Under the pieces are notes generated by a model that saw only the letters and a list, made by a program, of their open reading frames with translations, had not been told where the DNA came from and did not search any database. 64,000 nucleotides of DNA, taken from UBA7803 sp041395905 (GTDB taxonomy: Bacteria > Pseudomonadota > Gammaproteobacteria > Pseudomonadales > Azotimanducaceae). The translations under genes were made by a program, and so were the position numbers. Numbering within the stretch: position 1 is the first letter of the stretch; each line of letters begins with the position of its first letter. The stretch covers positions 62,001-126,000 of the forward strand of contig JAWKZP010000003.1 in the NCBI GenBank assembly GCA_041395905.1. Direction: 5' to 3'. Positions 47,137-56,050 of this stretch are shown here, piece by piece.

Positions 47137-47759
47137 GTGCTGTCTCCGGTAGGGAGTGGTCGGGTTGCATCTCGGGCCAGATAATCCTGCAGCGAGGCGA
47201 CGCCCTGCTCCTCGGCATTCAGCAGGCTTTCGAGATGCTCCCGGGAATTGACGATGCCCAGTGCCGCAAGCCGGCCTTCGGCGTCTATGAGCACGCCGTA
47301 GGGAACCTTACCGACACCGTAGCTGCGTCCGAGCGTTTCCGAGAGCACGTAGGGCAGCCCGCGCAGCCCCGCCCTGACAATCAGAGCCCGGTGCGGGGCG
47401 GCATCGTCACCGTCACTGGCAACGATCAGCTGCAGCTTGCGTTCCGCGCGCGCCAGATCCCGGGCGGCGGGCAGCAGCGCCGCGCAGATCGGGCAATCGG
47501 GGTCGACGAACAGCAGCAGCTGGCGCACACCTGCAGCGCTCGGCGCGCCGATGTCCACGGCCACGCCGTCGATGTCCTCGAGCACCAGCCGCGGTGCCGG
47601 TGCCCCTGCGGAAATCTGCTGGTTGACCATGAGCGCGCCGGCCGGCGCCACCCGTCGAAACAGTGCTGCGACCTGGCGCGACAGCGCGTACACCAGCCCG
47701 GTGAGAACGATCACCGCGATCCACAACACGATGCTGGAGGCGACCAGCAGACTATCCAT
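47133..47759 (-). CDS. mauD: MauD-like methylamine dehydrogenase accessory thioredoxin
   Basis: 208 residues. One N-terminal membrane helix (SLLVASSIVLWIAVIVLTGL) tethers a thioredoxin-like domain in the periplasm; the redox pair is in VDPDCPICAALLP. Layout and length match MauD, needed for disulfide formation or stability of the small subunit of TTQ amine dehydrogenases. Start ATG 47757-47759 overlaps the end of mauE. No structural genes for an amine dehydrogenase are in the window. Confidence 0.82.
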   Translation of the reverse strand: MDSLLVASSIVLWIAVIVLTGLVYALSRQVAALFRRVAPAGALMVNQQISAGAPAPRLVLEDIDGVAVDIGAPSAAGVRQLLLFVDPDCPICAALLPAARDLARAERKLQLIVASDGDDAAPHRALIVRAGLRGLPYVLSETLGRSYGVGKVPYGVLIDAEGRLAALGIVNSREHLESLLNAEEQGVASLQDYLARDATRPLPTGDST

Positions 47760-48315
47760 CGCTGCCAGCATCCGCGGTGGCGTGCGCGGGCCGCGCCGGA
47801 GTCGTCGCAAGCGCCAGGTTTGCCAGCAGCTGCTCGAGGCTCTGATACGCGAGCAGCATGAGCAGCGCGCCCCCGGCGACGACCCACCAGCCGGCCGGAT
47901 CGGCCGCGGCGTAACCGCTGGAACCCAGCAACGCCAGCCCCATCAGAACCCCGTTGCGCCCCAGCAGCCAGCCGGACAGCGGCGTCGCCGCCTCGCCGCA
48001 TCCGCAGTCGATGTCCGAGCGGCCGCGCGCCAGATTCAATGCTATGGCCCCCGTGTACAGGCCCAGAAGCACAAACCCGAGCAGCGAACCGGGGCCCCAG
48101 CCCGTGAGGCTGAGACCGGCGGCGGCGCACTCCGTGAACACCACCACCGGCGCAACCAGCCGGGTCAGCGCTTGGGGAAACAGCCGGTACGCCTCGAGCG
48201 AGGCCACGAACCGTGGATATCCGCGCACCTTGTGCCACGCGCCCAGCGCGAACACCGCTGCAAGCGTCACGGCGCTGATCTCCTGAATCACCCAACCGAG
48301 CATGTCTGCATCCAC
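47752..48315 (-). CDS. mauE: MauE-like membrane protein
   Basis: 187 residues, four or five membrane helices, DoxX/MauE fold. Conserved points are AWHKVRGYPRFVASLEAYRL near the N-terminus and the cysteine group RSDIDCGCG. It works with MauD in maturing the small subunit of quinoprotein amine dehydrogenases. I start at GTG 48313-48315, behind GGAAGGGG; an ATG four codons later is possible. It is transcribed away from the MFS gene across a 160-base gap in which I see no further gene. Confidence 0.82.
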   Translation of the reverse strand: MDADMLGWVIQEISAVTLAAVFALGAWHKVRGYPRFVASLEAYRLFPQALTRLVAPVVVFTECAAAGLSLTGWGPGSLLGFVLLGLYTGAIALNLARGRSDIDCGCGEAATPLSGWLLGRNGVLMGLALLGSSGYAAADPAGWWVVAGGALLMLLAYQSLEQLLANLALATTPARPAHATADAGSDG

Positions 48316-48477
48316 TCCCCTTCCGGGTACGCCCCCGCCTCCAGCGCCCGCACGGCACGCCTATGCGGGCCATTGTACGGTCTTCGCCGCAGGGGCAGAA
48401 GCTGGCGCCGGCAACCCGTACAATGCACCGTTGCGGCCGCCCCCGGTGCGGCCCGGATCACAGCGGGGAGGATCGCA

Positions 48478-49794
48478 TTGGAATCGCAACAACCCGGGCT
48501 CCTGAGCGAGTCCACGCGCCGCTACGCCCTCGGCGTGCTGGTGGTCGTCTACACCTTCAACTTCATCGACCGCCAGATACTCTCCATTCTGCTCGAGCCC
48601 ATCCGCCTGGATCTCGGGCTGAGCGACACGCAGATGGGGCTGCTGGCCGGTTTCGCCTTCGCCGCCTTCTACGCCACCATGGGCATACCCATCGCGCGCT
48701 TTGCCGACCGCAGCAACCGGCGCAACCTGATCGCGGTGGCGCTGACGATCTGGAGCGGCATGACCGCCCTCTCCGGGATGGCGGGCAACTTCTGGCAGCT
48801 GCTGGTGGCGCGCATCGGCGTTGGCGTCGGCGAGGCCGGCTGCAGCCCGCCGGCGCACTCCATGCTCAGCGACTACTATCCCGCGCACCGGCGCGCCACC
48901 GCGCTGGGCATCTACTCGCTGGGCATTCCGTTCGGCATCCTGTTCGGCTTCGTCGCGGGCGGCTGGATGAACGAGCAGTTCGGCTGGCGGGCGGCGTTCT
49001 TCGTGGTGGGCATCCCCGGGCTGGTTCTGGCGCTGCTGGTGCGCCTGACCGTCAGGGAGCCGCCGCGCGGCTACGCCGAGGCCCGCAGCGACAGCGGGCC
49101 GATGCCTTCCATGGGAGAGACGATCCGCTATCTCTGGGGCAAGCGCTCGTTCCGCCATCTCGCCTTCGGCGGCGCGCTCACCGCCTTCGTCGGCTATGGC
49201 CTGGTGAACTGGACCCCGGCCTTCATGCTGCGGTCCCACGGCATGAACACCGGCGAAGCCGGCAGCTACCTGGGCCTGATCCTCGGCATCCCCGGCGGTA
49301 TCGGCATCGCCCTGGGCGGCTATCTGGCCGACCGTTTCGGCGCCCGCGACACGCGCTGGTTCCTGTGGATCGTTGCCGTGGCACTCATTGCCTGCGTGCC
49401 GTTCTCGTTCGCGGTGTTTCTGTCGCCGTCGCCGTACGCGGCGCTGCTGTTCCTGATCCTGCCGGTGGCGCTGGGCAACTTCTACCAGGCAACCACGTTC
49501 TCCCAGACCCAGGGACTGGTCAATCTGCGCATGCGGGCGGTGGCGTCAGCGGTGCTGCTGTTCATCCTCAACATCATCGGTCTCGGTCTCGGGCCGCTGA
49601 CCGTCGGCGTGCTCAGCGATGCCCTGGCGCCCCGCTTCGGTGATGAATCGCTGCGCTACTCGCTGCTGATCTGTGGGCTGGTGAACGCCTGGGCAGCGCT
49701 GCATTACTATCTGGGCGGGCGCACGCTGGCCGCCGACCTGGCCGCCACCGCGCGCGACGGCGAGGCGGCCGCAGCGGCCACCGGCACGGCATGA
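48478..49794 (+). CDS. Spinster-type MFS transporter
   Basis: 438 residues with twelve predicted helices. TFNFIDRQILSILLEPIRLD at helix 1, RFADRSNRRNLIAVA in the 2-3 loop and IGVGVGEAGCSPPAHSMLSD are typical of the spinster-like branch of the major facilitator superfamily. The TTG at 48478 is chosen because GGGGAGG stands 8 bases upstream; the frame is open for another kilobase upstream but runs antisense over mauE-mauD. Substrate unknown; neighbours suggest an amine or organic acid. Confidence 0.88.
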   Translation: MESQQPGLLSESTRRYALGVLVVVYTFNFIDRQILSILLEPIRLDLGLSDTQMGLLAGFAFAAFYATMGIPIARFADRSNRRNLIAVALTIWSGMTALSGMAGNFWQLLVARIGVGVGEAGCSPPAHSMLSDYYPAHRRATALGIYSLGIPFGILFGFVAGGWMNEQFGWRAAFFVVGIPGLVLALLVRLTVREPPRGYAEARSDSGPMPSMGETIRYLWGKRSFRHLAFGGALTAFVGYGLVNWTPAFMLRSHGMNTGEAGSYLGLILGIPGGIGIALGGYLADRFGARDTRWFLWIVAVALIACVPFSFAVFLSPSPYAALLFLILPVALGNFYQATTFSQTQGLVNLRMRAVASAVLLFILNIIGLGLGPLTVGVLSDALAPRFGDESLRYSLLICGLVNAWAALHYYLGGRTLAADLAATARDGEAAAAATGTA

Positions 49795-49852
49795 GCCATC
49801 CCCGGCACCGGGTCAGTGGCGACCACATGAAAATGACCACGAGGGGGCTGCC

Positions 49853-50998
49853 ATGCGCTTTCTGATCGTGATGCTGCTCGCGCTGATCCCAACCCTCCCG
49901 GCGTGGGGCGCTGCACGGCTCGTGCTGGTCACCGTGGACGGCGTCCGCTGGCAGGAGGTGTACCGAGGCATCGACCCGGCACTGGCGACGGACGAGCGCT
50001 TCAGCCAATCCGGTAAGCGGCTGCTGGAGGATTATGGCGACGATGATCCCATCGTCCGCAGGCAGCGTCTGATGCCGTTCTTCTGGGGCACCGTCGATGC
50101 CCGTGGCGCGCACCTCGGGAATCGCGATCAGGGCAGCCAAATGGCGGTGAGCAACGGCTACTACTTCTCCTACCCCGGCTACAACGAGATCCTCACCGGT
50201 GCCGCCGACCCCACGATCGACTCCAACGACAAGCGCTGGAACGCCAACGTCACGCTGCTGGAATGGCTCGACGGGCAGCCGGCGTTCGCCGGCCGGGTCG
50301 CGGCGTTCGGCTCGTGGGACGTGTTTCCCTACATCCTGAACACACCTCGTTCGCGCCTGCCCGTGAACGCCGGATTCGAGCCGCTCACCAGCGTGCGCAA
50401 TGCCCGGGTCACGCTGCTCAACCGCCTGCAGACCCAGATTCCCAGCCCCTGGGAAAGCGTCCGTCTCGACGCCTTCACGCATCATTTTGCGCTCGAGTAC
50501 CTGCAGCGCCACCGACCCCGGGTACTTTACGTGGCCTACGGCGAGCCGGACGACTTCGCCCATGACGGGCGCTACGACCACTACGTGGACGCCATCCATC
50601 GCTTCGATGCCTTCCTCGCGGACCTTTGGTCCGCGCTGGGCCGCACGCGCGGCTACGCGGACAACACGCAACTTCTGATTACCACGGACCATGGCCGCGG
50701 CGACCAGCCGACAGGCGCCTGGCAGTACCATGCCAGCAGGGCGGCGATGGCCGGCAACGCCGATGCCCTGAACGCCTTTCCCGACGGGGTGATCGGTTCC
50801 AATCACGTCTGGCTCGCAGCCCTGGGGCCGGCGGTCCGCGCCCGCCATCTGCAGCGCAGCGCGCGCGAATGGTCGCAGAACCAGGTGGCCGCCACCGCGC
50901 TGCGCCTGCTCGGGCAGGATCCGGCCGGTTACCGCCACGCCGTCGGCCACGACATCGGCGCGCCCATCGACGCGCTGTGGCAGGAACCGGCCCCATGA
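49853..50998 (+). CDS. Exported alkaline phosphatase superfamily protein
   Basis: 381 residues. MRFLIVMLLALIPTLPAWGA is a signal peptide. The alkaline phosphatase/sulfatase fold is shown by VLVTVDGVRWQEV (metal Asp), YPGYNEILTG (the nucleophile region), YGEPDDFAHDGRYDHY, TTDHGRGD and a final metal histidine in GVIGSNHVW. It probably cleaves a phosphate or sulfate ester in the periplasm; the substrate cannot be told. It follows the MFS gene by about 60 bases on the same strand. Confidence 0.82.
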   Translation: MRFLIVMLLALIPTLPAWGAARLVLVTVDGVRWQEVYRGIDPALATDERFSQSGKRLLEDYGDDDPIVRRQRLMPFFWGTVDARGAHLGNRDQGSQMAVSNGYYFSYPGYNEILTGAADPTIDSNDKRWNANVTLLEWLDGQPAFAGRVAAFGSWDVFPYILNTPRSRLPVNAGFEPLTSVRNARVTLLNRLQTQIPSPWESVRLDAFTHHFALEYLQRHRPRVLYVAYGEPDDFAHDGRYDHYVDAIHRFDAFLADLWSALGRTRGYADNTQLLITTDHGRGDQPTGAWQYHASRAAMAGNADALNAFPDGVIGSNHVWLAALGPAVRARHLQRSAREWSQNQVAATALRLLGQDPAGYRHAVGHDIGAPIDALWQEPAP

Positions 50999-51100
50999 AC
51001 CCCGGCGACGCCAGCCCGAGCGGTCCGCGATCGGCAGATTTCACCCGCCGCTCACGGCAACGCTGCTAGCGTCCCGTACGGAACTCGCGGAGGGTCGGCA

Positions 51101-52192
51101 ATGGATCCATTTTCACAGGCCGCCCTGGGTGCGGTGGTCGGTCAGGCGGTGGGACACCGGCGCCTCGGCTACCGGGCGGCAGCCGTGGGCGCGCTGGCCG
51201 GCGCGCTGCCCGACATCGACGTGTTGTTTTCGGTTGGCGGCGACTACTTCGATCAGCTGGTGCTGCATCGGGGCATCACCCACTCGCTGATCTTCGCGCC
51301 GCTGGTCGGGCCGGCGCTGGCGGCACTGATCTGGCGCGCCGAGGTGCGGCGGGCATCACCAGCGGCGTCTGCGGTGCGCTCCGGCAGCGCCCCAGCGGCC
51401 GTGGGCGGGCGGCCTCGCCTGTACGCCTGGATGGCAGTGGTCACGCTGGCACTGCTGTCACATCCGCTGCTCGACTATCTGACACCCTACGGCACGCAGC
51501 TGCTGCTGCCGTTCAGCAACACCCGTTTCGCCATCAATGCCATGCCGATCATCGATCCGGTGTACACGCTGCTGCTCGCCGCGGGGCTGTTGCTCGCGGG
51601 CCGCTGGCTGCGAACCCGGGCAACCGAAGTCGCCATGGCCACCCTGATCGTTTCCAGCGCCTACCTCGGCTACGGCGCCTATCTCAATTCCGCTGCCGAA
51701 CGCGAGGCAGCGCGTCAGCTGGCGGCCGAAGGCATCACGGATGCGTCCGTTGCCGCGTTCCCCACGCTGCTGCAGGTGCACTACCGGCGGGTGGTGGCGC
51801 GCCTGCCCGACGAGGATCGGGTGGGCTTCCTGTCCATGTGGCAACCGTGCGACATCCGCTGGCAGAGCCGGCCGCGGCGTGAACCGCCGGCGCTCGATGC
51901 GTTCCTTGCGACCCGCGAAGGGCGCATCTTCGACTGGTTCACCATGGGCTGGGGCCGCTACCGGCTAGAGCGGCTCGCCGAAGGGCTGCTGCTGCATGCC
52001 ACCGACCTGCGCTACGGGTTCAACGAGGATCCCGATCAGAGTCTGTTCGCGGCGAGTGCCTGGGTGGGATCGGGCACGGCGCTGGAGGGACCGGTGCGGG
52101 CCGGTCGACAGGTCCCGGAACAGGGCATGGGACGCCTGGCAACCCTGTTCGAAGACACCTATGCGCCGCTGTGTCGGCTGACGCACGGCTGA
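51101..52192 (+). CDS. YdjM/YbcI-type metal-dependent hydrolase membrane protein (DUF457)
   Basis: 363 residues. The first 200 residues hold five or six hydrophobic helices and the family's conserved polar points: MDPFSQAALGAVVGQAV, LPDIDVLFS, HRGITHSLIFAPLVG and HPLLDYLTPYGTQLLLPFS. The family is thought to be membrane-embedded metal hydrolases related to phospholipase-like proteins, without a settled function. The C-terminal 150 residues are soluble. A GGAGG ribosome site precedes the ATG. Confidence 0.85.
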   Translation: MDPFSQAALGAVVGQAVGHRRLGYRAAAVGALAGALPDIDVLFSVGGDYFDQLVLHRGITHSLIFAPLVGPALAALIWRAEVRRASPAASAVRSGSAPAAVGGRPRLYAWMAVVTLALLSHPLLDYLTPYGTQLLLPFSNTRFAINAMPIIDPVYTLLLAAGLLLAGRWLRTRATEVAMATLIVSSAYLGYGAYLNSAAEREAARQLAAEGITDASVAAFPTLLQVHYRRVVARLPDEDRVGFLSMWQPCDIRWQSRPRREPPALDAFLATREGRIFDWFTMGWGRYRLERLAEGLLLHATDLRYGFNEDPDQSLFAASAWVGSGTALEGPVRAGRQVPEQGMGRLATLFEDTYAPLCRLTHG

Positions 52193-52211
52193 ACTGCCCG
52201 CGGGCGCCGGA

Positions 52212-53390
52212 CTACAGCAACGCCGCCAGCGCACGCGAGGGCATGGGTCTGCCGAACAGATAACCCTGCAGCAGGTCGCATCCCATGCCTCGCAGCAGCT
52301 CCGCCGTGGCGTCGTCCTCGATGCCCTCCGCCACCACCTTCATGGAGAAGTTATGGGCCAGGTCGATGATCGCCTGCACCAGAACGCGATCGCGCGGCTG
52401 CTCGCGCATGCCGACGACGAAGCTGCGGTCTATCTTCAGCTCCTGCACCGGCAGCCGGCGCAGCAGCGACAGCGAGGAATAACCCGTGCCGAAATCGTCG
52501 ATGGCGATGCGCATGCCGGTATCCCTCAAGGCCTGCAGGCGATCCACCGCGGCGTCCGGATCGTCGATCATCGCCTCCTCGGTAATCTCCAGCACCAGAC
52601 GTTCCGGCGCCAGGCCGAAGATGGCCAGCGCGTCACCGATCAGCGCCGACAGATGCTCGTCGCCGAGCAGCGCCGGCGGCAGGTTCACGGACACGGACGG
52701 CGTGCCCGGCCAGGTCGCGCAGCTGCCGATGGCCGACTTGAGGGCGAGGCTGGTGAGATCGCGCAGCATGGCAGAGGTGCGGCAGTAGGGCAGAAAGTGG
52801 TTGGGGGTCAGCAGGCCCCGCTGCGGATGATTCCAGCGCATGAGCCCTTCCGCGCCGACCACGCTGCCGTAGGCAGCGCTCACCTGGGGCTGATAGAAGA
52901 GCACGAATTCGCCCCGCTCGATGCCCGCCTCCACCTCCCGACTCGCCGTCAGAGCAGCATCCGCGGCCAGCGCGTCGAGTTCCCGGGCGATCACCCAGCT
53001 GCGGCCTTCCAGGCGCGCGCGCCGCAAGCCGGTCTCCGCCAGGCGCAGCCCGGACTTGACGTCACGCGGTCCTTCCTCAGGCGGCACGAAAGCAGCGTGC
53101 ACCGACAGGCGCAGCTCGCGATCCAGCACGGCCGCAGGCGCCGCGAACAGACGATCGAGCTTTGCGCCCGCCAGCTCGATCTGATGCGCGTCGGTCACGC
53201 CCCGCAGCACAACGCAGAGCTTGTGCGGCTGCACCTTGAGCACCTGGTCGCTCGCGCGCGCGAACCGCTCCACCCGCGAGCGGAACTCGGAGAGATACAG
53301 CTCGAGGCTGGCAGCGCCGATCTCGGCAGCCAGGGCGGTGACGTCATCGACCTCGATCAGCACCAGCGTCGAGCCGGCCAGCGCGCTCAT
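52212..53390 (-). CDS. Degenerate GGDEF - EAL domain c-di-GMP phosphodiesterase
   Basis: 392 residues. The N-terminal 140 residues look like a GGDEF domain without the GGDEF motif, so not a cyclase. The EAL domain (about 150-392) keeps all catalytic points: GAEGLMRWNHP (EGL variant), SVNLPP, LEITEE, AIDDFGTGYSS, LKIDRSFV, VVAEGIE and LLQGYLFGRP. It should therefore hydrolyse c-di-GMP. ATG 53388-53390 overlaps the HD-GYP gene stop as ATGA, chosen over the longer frame. Confidence 0.9.
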   Translation of the reverse strand: MSALAGSTLVLIEVDDVTALAAEIGAASLELYLSEFRSRVERFARASDQVLKVQPHKLCVVLRGVTDAHQIELAGAKLDRLFAAPAAVLDRELRLSVHAAFVPPEEGPRDVKSGLRLAETGLRRARLEGRSWVIARELDALAADAALTASREVEAGIERGEFVLFYQPQVSAAYGSVVGAEGLMRWNHPQRGLLTPNHFLPYCRTSAMLRDLTSLALKSAIGSCATWPGTPSVSVNLPPALLGDEHLSALIGDALAIFGLAPERLVLEITEEAMIDDPDAAVDRLQALRDTGMRIAIDDFGTGYSSLSLLRRLPVQELKIDRSFVVGMREQPRDRVLVQAIIDLAHNFSMKVVAEGIEDDATAELLRGMGCDLLQGYLFGRPMPSRALAALL

Positions 53391-54580
53391 CAGAGAAAGA
53401 ACTCGTCGGCGTGCAGGCCGTAGCTGCCCGGCTTGAGTTCGCGCGATATCCACAGATCGCCGCTCGCAACCGAGCGATACTCAGAAAGGTCGATCACCAC
53501 CAGCTTGCGGTAGCGCTGCTTGGCCTCGTCCAGCACCACCACCACCTTCGGCCGCAGGCGCCGGCTGGGATTCTGCTCGACGACGATGCCCACCTCACCC
53601 GACGACAGCTCGACGATGCACCCGGTAGGGAACATGCCGATGGCCTGGACGAACTGCTCCACGAGCTGCGCCTGGAACAGCTGATCACGGCGATCGAACA
53701 GCTCCTGCACGGCCTCGAACGAAGAGCGTCCAGGCGCATGCGGCCGGTCGGTGATCATGGCGTCGTAGCTGTCCACCAGACCGGCAAGCCGTGCCAGCAG
53801 CGGAATCTCCTGGCCGGCCAGACCCTCGGGATAGCCCGAGCCGTCGTGGCGCTCGTGATGGCAGCGCACGATTTCGAGCACTTCCGGCGACGCGCCGCCG
53901 GAGCGCTCCAGCAGCTCGAGCCCCAGCCCCACGTGGCGGCTCACACGCGCGCGCTCCTCGTCGTCAAGCGGCCGCGCCGCATTCATCAGCTCGTCGTCCA
54001 GCAGCGTCATGCCGACGTCGAGCACCGCGGCGCCAAGCGCCAGCTGCTTGAGCCGCTCCGTTTCGAGCGCCAGATGGCGGCCTATCACCGCCGCCCATAC
54101 CGCGTTGGACAGGCTGTGATTGAACAGGTAGTCGCCTTTGGATTTGATCCGTACCAGCGCGGCCATGGCATCGCTGTTGCGCAGCACCGAGTCGATCAGA
54201 GGGTCCACGGCCTGGGACAGGGACTTCATGTTCAGATGCCCGCCCCGCCTGAGCTCACCGAACACCTTCGCCATGGCGACGGAAGCGCTCTCGAAAGCTG
54301 CCCCGGCGGCGTTGAACTCCGCGCGCAGCTCTGCGGAAACCGGGCCGGCCGACTGCCGGGACGGGGACGCCACTCTGGTCCGCCGGCCGGGGTCGACGTA
54401 GACGTAGCTGCAGTGGGCGGCCACCAGACTGATGTCCGCAGCGGTCCGCACGAAGAATCCCTGCAGGGCGAACGGGGTATCCAACCAGGGGCGGTCGAGC
54501 GCGGCGACGAACATCCCCGGTCGCAGGCTGGCGACCGGGACTTCGAGCAGGCCAGAGGTATCGGCGACTTGCACGGACAT
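53390..54580 (-). CDS. DUF3391 - HD-GYP domain protein with altered HD motif
   Basis: 396 residues. An N-terminal DUF3391-like part (VPVASLRPGMFVAALDRPW) precedes an HD-GYP domain. HHERHDGSGYPEGLAGQEIP and LVDSYDAM are intact, but the usual HDIGK motif reads LDVGM, losing the metal His and catalytic Lys. It may be inactive or sense rather than cleave c-di-GMP. Start at ATG 54578-54580; a GTG ten codons upstream is possible. It is translationally coupled to the EAL protein, which could supply the enzyme activity. Confidence 0.87.
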   Translation of the reverse strand: MSVQVADTSGLLEVPVASLRPGMFVAALDRPWLDTPFALQGFFVRTAADISLVAAHCSYVYVDPGRRTRVASPSRQSAGPVSAELRAEFNAAGAAFESASVAMAKVFGELRRGGHLNMKSLSQAVDPLIDSVLRNSDAMAALVRIKSKGDYLFNHSLSNAVWAAVIGRHLALETERLKQLALGAAVLDVGMTLLDDELMNAARPLDDEERARVSRHVGLGLELLERSGGASPEVLEIVRCHHERHDGSGYPEGLAGQEIPLLARLAGLVDSYDAMITDRPHAPGRSSFEAVQELFDRRDQLFQAQLVEQFVQAIGMFPTGCIVELSSGEVGIVVEQNPSRRLRPKVVVVLDEAKQRYRKLVVIDLSEYRSVASGDLWISRELKPGSYGLHADEFFL

Positions 54581-54735
54581 GGGGAGCAGTCTACCGACGC
54601 TTGAAGGCACCCGAGCGCGTAGTTACGGAAATTGCGACGGAGTCGACATTGCCGGAGCGGAACTACCCCTCAGTGCGCAATGGCCGGTCCGCTGCTCAGG
54701 AGACCACCGCCGCTCCGCGCCTGCTCCCCGCGATC

Positions 54736-55929
54736 TCAACCGCCTGAGGCGAGCGCGGCGCGTCGGCCGCGCATGAGCAGCCACCCGAGCGCGATGGCCA
54801 TGAGCACCAGCGGCGGCATGGAACCCCAGAGCACGCCGTGCCAGCCGGCCACGTGGATGACCGAGCCCGCCAGCAGCGATCCGAGCGCGGCCACTCCGAA
54901 CACGGAGAAGTCGTTGATCGCCTGTGCGGTGAACCGTTCCGCCGGCAGATAACACTGCACCAGCAGGCTGGTACCGCCGACGAACAGGAAGTTCCAACCG
55001 ACGCCCAGCAACAGCAGAGCCCACCAGTAATGCATCAGCGCATGGCCGTTCAGAGCTACGCCAAGCGTCACCGCGAACGCAATCAGGCCGAGCGCCATCA
55101 GGCGCGGCACCCCGAGCCAGCCGATGAGGGCCGCCGACAGGAGCGATGGCACGTACATGGCGAGCACGTGGGTGCGGATCACGCCTGCGGTCTCGGCCAT
55201 GCTGAAACCGTCCATCACGTGCATGGAGATGGGCGTCGCGGTCATGACGAACGTCATCACGCCCTGGCCCACCACGCCGCCGAGCACCGCCACCAGGAAC
55301 AGCGGCTGGCGCACCACCACGCCCAGCGGGCGCCGGTCGGTATTGTCGCTGGGTCCAATGTGCCGCTGCGGCTCCTCGAGACACAGCGCCAGGAGCATGC
55401 CGCTGCACAGAAACAGCACCGATACGGCCAGCAGCGATCCGAGATACTCCGGCCCGACGGCCCAGTCGGCGACCCGGGTCGCGAGCTCGGGACCGACCAG
55501 CGCGCCGCCGATGGATCCAACCAGCACGAGCGAGATGGCGCGCCCGGACCGCAGCGGCTCGACGCTCTCGGCCGCGGCAAATCGATACTGCTGCGTGTAG
55601 GCGGTGTGCGCGCCGATCAGCAGCGTGAACACACAGAACAGCGCGAAGCTGTGCAGCCACAATGCGGCAGCCCCGAGCAGTGCCGCGACGGCAGCAGCGA
55701 GCGCGGCGGTGGAGAAGCCGATGCGGCGCCCGAAGCGACGCATGATCATCGCGGCCGGCACAGTCGCGGCGGCCGTTCCAACGATCATCAGCGACATGGG
55801 CAGGGTCGCCAGCGCGGGGTCTGGCGACAGGGACAGGCCGACGATACCGCCGATGGTGACGACGAGTACCGTAGCGGAAACGCTGATGCACTGACACGTG
55901 ATCAGAACGAGCAGGTTGCGCTCGAGCAT
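54736..55929 (-). CDS. MFS transporter
   Basis: 397 residues, about twelve helices (LVLITCQCISVSATVLVVTI, FALFCVFTLLIGAHTAYTQQ and others). Helix 4-5 carries YRFAAAESVEPLRSGRAISL and the 2-3 loop reads MRRFGRRIGF, as in major facilitator drug or metabolite exporters related to the YbjJ/YfcJ-like branch. A GGGGAG ribosome site precedes the ATG. Substrate unknown. It diverges from the nhaC-like gene across 120 bases. Confidence 0.85.
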   Translation of the reverse strand: MLERNLLVLITCQCISVSATVLVVTIGGIVGLSLSPDPALATLPMSLMIVGTAAATVPAAMIMRRFGRRIGFSTAALAAAVAALLGAAALWLHSFALFCVFTLLIGAHTAYTQQYRFAAAESVEPLRSGRAISLVLVGSIGGALVGPELATRVADWAVGPEYLGSLLAVSVLFLCSGMLLALCLEEPQRHIGPSDNTDRRPLGVVVRQPLFLVAVLGGVVGQGVMTFVMTATPISMHVMDGFSMAETAGVIRTHVLAMYVPSLLSAALIGWLGVPRLMALGLIAFAVTLGVALNGHALMHYWWALLLLGVGWNFLFVGGTSLLVQCYLPAERFTAQAINDFSVFGVAALGSLLAGSVIHVAGWHGVLWGSMPPLVLMAIALGWLLMRGRRAALASGG

Positions 55930-56050
55930 GCTCCCCTATCCCTCCTGCGCGCAGCCACAGCCTCCCGGCGAAGGTACCGGACTGGCCGCAGACGTGCGAA
56001 ACCGGCGAGTATCGAGCAGAATGATCCGGCACACAAACGGGGACTCCGCT

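Noticed and set aside
47437..48477. Long N-terminal extension of the spinster-type transporter
   Set aside because: It lies antisense to mauE and mauD and lacks family likeness; the TTG at 48478 has a strong ribosome site and begins the conserved protein.
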